Both the position numbers and the translations under genes were made by a program. A stretch of DNA of 44,047 nt. Origin: Bryobacterales bacterium (lineage in GTDB: Bacteria; Acidobacteriota; Terriglobia; Bryobacterales; Bryobacteraceae). The notes under the pieces are model-generated. The model did not search any database. It worked only from the letters and a program-made list of their open reading frames with translations, and was not told the origin of the DNA. The stretch's first letter is position 1. Each line of letters starts with the position of its first letter. The DNA is taken from NCBI GenBank assembly GCA_020847045.1, contig JADLCT010000096.1:1-44047 (forward strand), given 5' to 3'. Positions 39,716 through 44,047 of this stretch are shown here, piece after piece.

Positions 39716-41127
39716 GTCAGTGTGATCCCCAATCTGTTGATGCCATCGAACGCAGCCACTTTATAACATTCGGCGAAGGTCGGGTAGTTGAACACGGTGC
39801 GGATGAAGTAGTCGATTGTGCCGTGGAAGCTCAGCACGGCCTGGCCAATGTGCACCAGCTCCGTCGCGCCTTCGCCGATGATGTGCACGCCCAGCAGTTC
39901 GCGCGTCTCGTAGTGGAATATCAGCTTCAGCAAGCCGTGCTGATCGCCGACAATCTGCCCGCGTGCGATCTCGCGGTACTGCGCCTTGCCCACCTCATAC
40001 GGCACGCCCTCCTTGGTCAGATCCTCCTCGCTCTTGCCCACCATGGAGATCTCCGGAATCGTGTAGATGCCGTACGGGAGCAGTTCAGGCTTGCTTTTGG
40101 CCTCGACGCCGAAGGCATGGCAGGCGGCCAGACGGCCTTGCTCCATCGAGGTGGAGGCCAGCGCGGGAAAGCCGATGATGTCGCCCACGGCGTAAATGTG
40201 CGGCTGCGAGGTCTGATAAAACTCGTTGACCTGCAGGCGGCCCCGGTCGTCGGCCACCAGTCCGGCCGCCGTCAGGTTGATGCGCGCGGTGGCGCCCGTG
40301 CGGCCAATCGCGTAGAGGACGCTTTCGCAGATCACCGTCTTGCCGCTATTCAGGTAGATCTTCACCTTGCGTCCCTGCTCTTCGGACACCTCCTCCATGG
40401 TGCCCACCTCCTCGCCCAGCCGCAGCGTCACGCGGCTCTCGCGCAGGTTGTAAGCCAGGTGGTCGCTGATCTCGTCGTCCACGAAGGCCAGCAGTTCGTT
40501 CCGCTTGTCGATGATGGTGACGCGCACGCCCAGGGCGGCGAACATGGAGGCATATTCGCAGCCGATGACGCCCGCGCCGACAACGGCCATGGTGCGCGGC
40601 AGCCGCTCCAGCGTGAAGATGTCGTCGCTTGTGAAAATCGTCTGGCCGTTGAAGGGAATGTGAGGATCGCGCGTGGTCTCCGTGCCGATGGCGATGACGA
40701 TCCGGGCGGCGCTCAATTCGAGGTGGCTGTGGCCGTCGATCGTGTCCACGCGAAGAGTGTGCGGATCGTGGAACTGCGCCCTGCCGTTGATCACCTCCAC
40801 CTTGTTGCGCAGCAACTGGTGGCGCGTGACATCGAGCTCGTTCCGTTTCACATGGTCGGTGCGCAGCAGAAGATCGGCCATGGTGATGTTCTGCTTCACC
40901 GTGTAGGATGCGCCATAGACGCTGCGCTCGCGGTAGCCGGAGAGATAGAGCACGGCTTCGCGCAGGGTCTTCGAAGGAATGGTGCCCAGGTTCACCGAGG
41001 CGCCGCCGAGAACGGTTTCCTTCTCGATCACCCCCACGCGCTTGTTGAGCTTGGCCGCCTGGATGGCGGCGCGCTGCCCGGCCGGGCCGGAGCCGATTAC
41101 CAGCAGGTCGTAATCGTAGGAAGGCAT
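39712..41127 (-). CDS. sthA: Soluble pyridine nucleotide transhydrogenase-like flavoprotein
   Basis: 471 residues from ATG 41127, close to the E. coli SthA length of 466. The FAD motif is VIGSGPAGQRAA (about residues 9-20); GGASVNLGTIPSKTLREA replaces the redox-active CxxxxC of lipoamide dehydrogenases with a non-cysteine version, typical of SthA. An NAD motif (VVGAGVIGCEYA) and the C-terminal dimerisation domain with GEGATELVHIG follow. It reversibly transfers hydride between NADPH and NAD. It lies 4 bp after the NtrX-like gene and probably forms part of its operon; that linkage is positional. Confidence 0.92.
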   Translation of the reverse strand: MPSYDYDLLVIGSGPAGQRAAIQAAKLNKRVGVIEKETVLGGASVNLGTIPSKTLREAVLYLSGYRERSVYGASYTVKQNITMADLLLRTDHVKRNELDVTRHQLLRNKVEVINGRAQFHDPHTLRVDTIDGHSHLELSAARIVIAIGTETTRDPHIPFNGQTIFTSDDIFTLERLPRTMAVVGAGVIGCEYASMFAALGVRVTIIDKRNELLAFVDDEISDHLAYNLRESRVTLRLGEEVGTMEEVSEEQGRKVKIYLNSGKTVICESVLYAIGRTGATARINLTAAGLVADDRGRLQVNEFYQTSQPHIYAVGDIIGFPALASTSMEQGRLAACHAFGVEAKSKPELLPYGIYTIPEISMVGKSEEDLTKEGVPYEVGKAQYREIARGQIVGDQHGLLKLIFHYETRELLGVHIIGEGATELVHIGQAVLSFHGTIDYFIRTVFNYPTFAECYKVAAFDGINRLGITLT

Positions 41128-41131
41128 CCCA

Positions 41132-42496
41132 CTAGTTTGTGGCAGAAAGCTCTCGTTTGTCTTGGGCCAGTCCCAGGGCCCGGATGCGCTTGTGCAGATT
41201 GGTGCGCTCCAGCCCGAGGATGCGGGCCGAGGCGCTGACGTTGCCTCCGGTGGCCGCCAGTGCGCGCCGGATCTGTTCCCGCTCGGCCTCCTCACGCGCG
41301 TGCCGCAGCGATCCGCGTGTGGCGTGGGCTTCTTCGCCGCACGGCTCCACGGGCGCCGCTGCAGGCCCGATTTCGGCGTCCGCGGTGAGGATCGCCATGC
41401 GCTCCACGGCGTTGCGCAACTCGCGCGCGTTGCCCGGCCAGCCGTGGCGGGCGAGCGCGCGCAGCGTCTCCGGTAAAAAACGTTTCTGACGAAAATTGTT
41501 CCGGCTGCAGAACTCTTCCAGGAAGTAGCCGGCCAGTTCCGGAATGTCGCTCGAACGCTCGCGCAGCGCCGGCAGGCGCAGAGGCACCACGCACAGCCGG
41601 TAGTAGAGATCCTCGCGAAACGAGCCCCGCCGCGCCATCGCGGCCAGGTCGCGGTTGGTGGCGGCGATCACGCGCACGCGCACGCGCAGCGTCCGTTCGC
41701 CGCCCACACGCTGCAACTCGCCCTCCTGCAGCACGCGCAGCACCTTCGCCTGCGCCGTCGCGGAGAGGTCGCCCACCTCGTCCAGAAAGAGAGAGCCCTC
41801 ATGCGCCTGTTCGAATTTGCCCCGGCGGGCCGAGACCGCGCCGGTGAACGAGCCCTTCTCGTGGCCGAATAGCTCGCTTTCCACCAGTTCCTCCGGGATC
41901 GCCGCGCAGTTCACCTTCACGAAGGGGCCGTCCGACAGCGGGCTCCTCGCGTGTATATGCGCCGCGAGCAGCTCTTTCCCGGTGCCCGACTCGCCGGTGA
42001 TCAGCACGCGCGCATCGCTGCGCGCCGCCATGGTGGCCTGCTCCACGACGGCGAGGAAGGCCGGGTGGCTGCCGATCATCCGCGCCGGGGCGGCGGACTC
42101 TTCGAGCCTGGTCCGCAGCCGTTCGTTCTCCTCATGCAGACGCCGCTGCTCCAGGGCGTTGCGCACGGCTACCAGGATGCGGTCGCGGCCGAGGGGCTTT
42201 TCTAAAAAGTCGAAGGCGCCGGCGCGCGTGGCCTCGACGGCGTCGGCGATGGTGGCCTGCCCGGAGATGATCAGCACCGGCGCCGAGGGCCAGCGTTGCT
42301 TGCGCTCCCGCAGCAGGTCCACGCCGCTGGCGTCGGGCAGGCGCACATCCAGAAGCACCAGGTCCAGTTCGCCCGTGACGGCGCGCGAAGCGGCGGCCGT
42401 CAGCACGGTGACCACCTCGTGGCCATCGCGCTCCAAAATCAGCCTCAGCGAGCGTCCGATGTTCTCCTCGTCGTCCACCACGAGTATGCGCGCCAT
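41132..42496 (-). CDS. NtrC/NtrX-family sigma-54 response regulator
   Basis: 454 residues. The receiver (LVVDDEEN, VLLDVRLPDASG, EKPLG) is followed by an AAA+ domain at about 140-370 with GESGTGKE (Walker A), LFLDEVGDLS (Walker B) and RVIAATNRD; the sigma-54 contact loop reads GSFTGA where GAFTGA is usual. The Fis-type HTH is ATGGNVSASARILGLERTNLHKRIRALGL, and its TGGN(V)xxxA pattern is typical of NtrX. It should activate sigma-54 promoters on phosphorylation. The GSFTGA form is found in some functional activators. It overlaps the kinase stop by one base. Confidence 0.94.
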   Translation of the reverse strand: MARILVVDDEENIGRSLRLILERDGHEVVTVLTAAASRAVTGELDLVLLDVRLPDASGVDLLRERKQRWPSAPVLIISGQATIADAVEATRAGAFDFLEKPLGRDRILVAVRNALEQRRLHEENERLRTRLEESAAPARMIGSHPAFLAVVEQATMAARSDARVLITGESGTGKELLAAHIHARSPLSDGPFVKVNCAAIPEELVESELFGHEKGSFTGAVSARRGKFEQAHEGSLFLDEVGDLSATAQAKVLRVLQEGELQRVGGERTLRVRVRVIAATNRDLAAMARRGSFREDLYYRLCVVPLRLPALRERSSDIPELAGYFLEEFCSRNNFRQKRFLPETLRALARHGWPGNARELRNAVERMAILTADAEIGPAAAPVEPCGEEAHATRGSLRHAREEAEREQIRRALAATGGNVSASARILGLERTNLHKRIRALGLAQDKRELSATN

Positions 42497-43875
42497 CAGG
42501 CCGCCTCCAATCGCACTTCAAAGCAGGCGCCCGGAAGGACGCCGCTGGCCACCACAATATCGCCTCCGCACAACAGCGCGCTTCTGCGGGCAATCGACAA
42601 ACCAATGCCCATGCCGCCCGGCTTGAACGAAATGGAGGGTTCAAACAACGCCGTCCGCGCCTCCTCCCGCACGCCCGGACCGGAGTCGTTCACGCTAATC
42701 ACGACGCGGCGCCCTTCGCGCCAGCCGCGCACGGCCACTTCGCCGCCGCCGGCGCAGGCCTCGGCCGCATTCTCCAGCAGATTTGTGAAGATGGCCCGCA
42801 GCAGGTCCTCGTCGGCGCGCACAAGGCCCAGCTCTTCGGACAGATCCTCGCTCCACCGAACGGAATCGTAGGCAGGCCGCAGCAGAGTGATCCGCTCATG
42901 GATCATACGGCCCAGAGCCACGCTTGCCATGGCCACAGGCGGCTCGGCGGCCAGCTCCGAGAAGGCGCGCACGCGGCGCTCCAGGCTTCCCACCTCGCCC
43001 ACGATAATCTCGGACACCTGCTGATGGAACTGCGCGTCGGCCGAACCGTTCCGCGCCGCCAACTCCTCCACGGTCAGACGTATGGGCGTCAGCGAATTCT
43101 TCACCTCGTGCGCCATCTTCCGCGCCAGCTTTTGCCAGCTCTCGATGCGCGCCACATACAACAGGCGTTCGCGGTTTGATTCCAGCTCAGAGGCCATGGC
43201 GTTGAATGCCTCCATCGCCGCCGATGTCTCCGGCGGTCCGCAAGGCAGCAGCCGCACGCCGGTTTCGCCCGCGCCCAGCCGGCGCAGGCCAAGCGTCAAA
43301 TGCTGAATCGGCCGGCTCATCCGCCGCACGGCCCAGATGAGTACGCCGAGCGAGGCCAGCCACGGCAGAGCGGCCAGCAGCAGAAACAGGCTCGTTGCGC
43401 CTCGCCGGGCCGCGCCGGACCGTCCCAACTCGACGCGCCGCCGGGCTGCCGCGTACTCCTGCTCCAACTCTTTGTAGGGGAGCCCCAACGGTCTCTCATA
43501 CACGGCCACACCGTGCGGCATACGCCTGGCCAGCGCAAGCGCCTCCTGGTGGGGCCCCGTGCGGAACAACTGGCGCGGCTCGCCCGAATCCCAGAAACCC
43601 ACCACCTCGCGAGGCCACGCCGTCCGCGTTTCCAGGCCATACACGCGCGGCGTTAAACGGCCTTCCGTGCCGTCGCGCAGCAAGGCGGACGACTCGGCCT
43701 GGTAGTGTTTGCGGGCCGCTTCCCGCATCCTGGCCGAGACGCGGTCCAACTCCTCGATGGGCGCCTCGTTCATGCCGTGCTCGATCAGTTTGTGGCCGAG
43801 CCAAAGCGTCAACGCCAGCGGCGCCACCGTCACGGCCAGCCAAACCACAACCAGTTTTGCGCGCAGTGTTCTCAT
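42496..43875 (-). CDS. NtrY-like histidine kinase
   Basis: 459 residues. Two membrane helices (LVVVWLAVTVAPLALTLWLGH near residue 10; LFLLLAALPWLASLGVLIWAV near 165) bracket an extracytoplasmic domain. A HAMP segment follows, and the HisKA box ARKMAHEVKNSLTPIRLTVEEL is NtrY-like (HEIKNPLTPI in NtrY). NLLENAAEACAGGG is the N box, VNDSGPGV the G1 box and GGMGIGLSIA the G2 box. The kinase probably pairs with the NtrX-like regulator, with which it overlaps by one base (TGATG). NtrYX systems commonly respond to nitrogen or redox cues, but the sensed signal here is not known. Confidence 0.93.
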   Translation of the reverse strand: MRTLRAKLVVVWLAVTVAPLALTLWLGHKLIEHGMNEAPIEELDRVSARMREAARKHYQAESSALLRDGTEGRLTPRVYGLETRTAWPREVVGFWDSGEPRQLFRTGPHQEALALARRMPHGVAVYERPLGLPYKELEQEYAAARRRVELGRSGAARRGATSLFLLLAALPWLASLGVLIWAVRRMSRPIQHLTLGLRRLGAGETGVRLLPCGPPETSAAMEAFNAMASELESNRERLLYVARIESWQKLARKMAHEVKNSLTPIRLTVEELAARNGSADAQFHQQVSEIIVGEVGSLERRVRAFSELAAEPPVAMASVALGRMIHERITLLRPAYDSVRWSEDLSEELGLVRADEDLLRAIFTNLLENAAEACAGGGEVAVRGWREGRRVVISVNDSGPGVREEARTALFEPSISFKPGGMGIGLSIARRSALLCGGDIVVASGVLPGACFEVRLEAA

Positions 43876-43888
43876 CGCCCTGGCCGCC

Positions 43889-44047
43889 TCACGGCGTCAG
43901 CCCTCGCGCCGGAAAATCGCGCAGGTGGAACGGACCCGCATCCCGCCGCCACTGCTCCGGGCCCTTCTCGCCGGGGCTTCCCAGGGCTTCCAGCAGACGG
44001 CCCAGGTGCACGCCCTCGCCGCTGAGCCAGGCGCCGCTCTCCTTCCC
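43889..44047 (-). CDS. C-terminal end of an unidentified protein (partial)
   Basis: The last 52 codons of a minus-strand gene enter from the right edge and stop with TGA at 43889-43891. The residues include SGAWLSGEGVHLGRLLEAL, EKGPEQWRRDAGPFHLRDF and end RGLTP. It ends 13 bp before the kinase start, so it is probably in the same operon. No family is recognised from this fragment. Confidence 0.65.
   Translation of the reverse strand, partial: GKESGAWLSGEGVHLGRLLEALGSPGEKGPEQWRRDAGPFHLRDFPARGLTP

Noticed and set aside
39823..41238. 471-codon + strand open frame opposite sthA
   Set aside because: Low-complexity antisense translation of the SthA gene; no motif or ribosome binding site.
1..44047. 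Possible tRNA, rRNA, CRISPR array, prophage or insertion sequence
   Set aside because: Genes are packed and explain nearly every base; no cloverleaf, repeat-spacer array, integrase, transposase or flanking target duplication was seen by eye.

Overview
The window is about 44 kb of GC-rich bacterial chromosome, almost fully packed with genes on both strands. No gap between genes exceeds about 135 bp, and many genes overlap by 1-4 bp (ATGA, GTGA, TGATG). No rRNA, tRNA, CRISPR array, phage gene, transposase or insertion sequence is visible. Several families point to Acidobacteriota, probably the Solibacter/Bryobacter side: a winged-helix regulator fused through one membrane helix to a TolB-like propeller, a VWFA-related protein of the acidobacterial type, a TIGR03790-type protein, a small secreted Cys-containing protein, and many twin-arginine-like signal peptides. 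This placement is inferred from gene families and composition, not from a marker gene.

Layout. 1-3100 (+): the end of the membrane-bound winged-helix/propeller regulator and a DegT-family aminotransferase. 3116-5298 (-): a GMC oxidoreductase with its gluconate-dehydrogenase-subunit-3-like partner. 5342-10966 (+): a tightly coupled run of MazG, a GNAT acyltransferase, an N-succinylamino acid racemase/OSBS-like enolase-superfamily enzyme, an EamA transporter, an MFS transporter and an SDR. 10975-13106 (-): a histidine kinase and a response regulator whose output domain is an XRE-type HTH. 13136-15699 (-): a sulfatase and a P1-family (DmpA-like) peptidase. 15727-16338 (-): an unknown membrane protein, divergent from RNase J (16417, +), which is followed by a GlcD-like FAD oxidase and a small secreted protein with a clear terminator. 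19897-21665 (-): a D-threonine aldolase-like PLP enzyme and an unknown exported protein.

21705-29897 (+): a probable envelope cluster holding a YheT-like hydrolase, two MacB/FtsX-type permeases with no ATPase beside them, two M16-like proteins that have both lost the HxxEH zinc site, and LolA-like domains (one fused to the second M16 protein, one free). 29912-36086: a TIGR03790-type exported protein, LysR regulator, tail-anchored small protein, exported pyruvyl-transferase-like protein, PilZ protein, RmlD and the VWFA protein. 36126-38510 (+): an AlkA-like glycosylase, an Fe-S type APS/PAPS reductase and a PHP phosphoesterase. 38517-44047 (-): an NtrY/NtrX-like two-component system feeding into SthA, a DUF1080 protein and an exported PPC/DUF296 protein, plus the C-terminal end of an unknown gene at the window edge.

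The most promising leads are the ATPase-less permease / dead-M16 / LolA-like cluster, the GNAT-NSAR-exporter operon (possible D- to L-amino-acid conversion), the pairing of CysH with a PHP enzyme that could remove 3',5'-bisphosphate nucleotides, and the REC-XRE response regulator.
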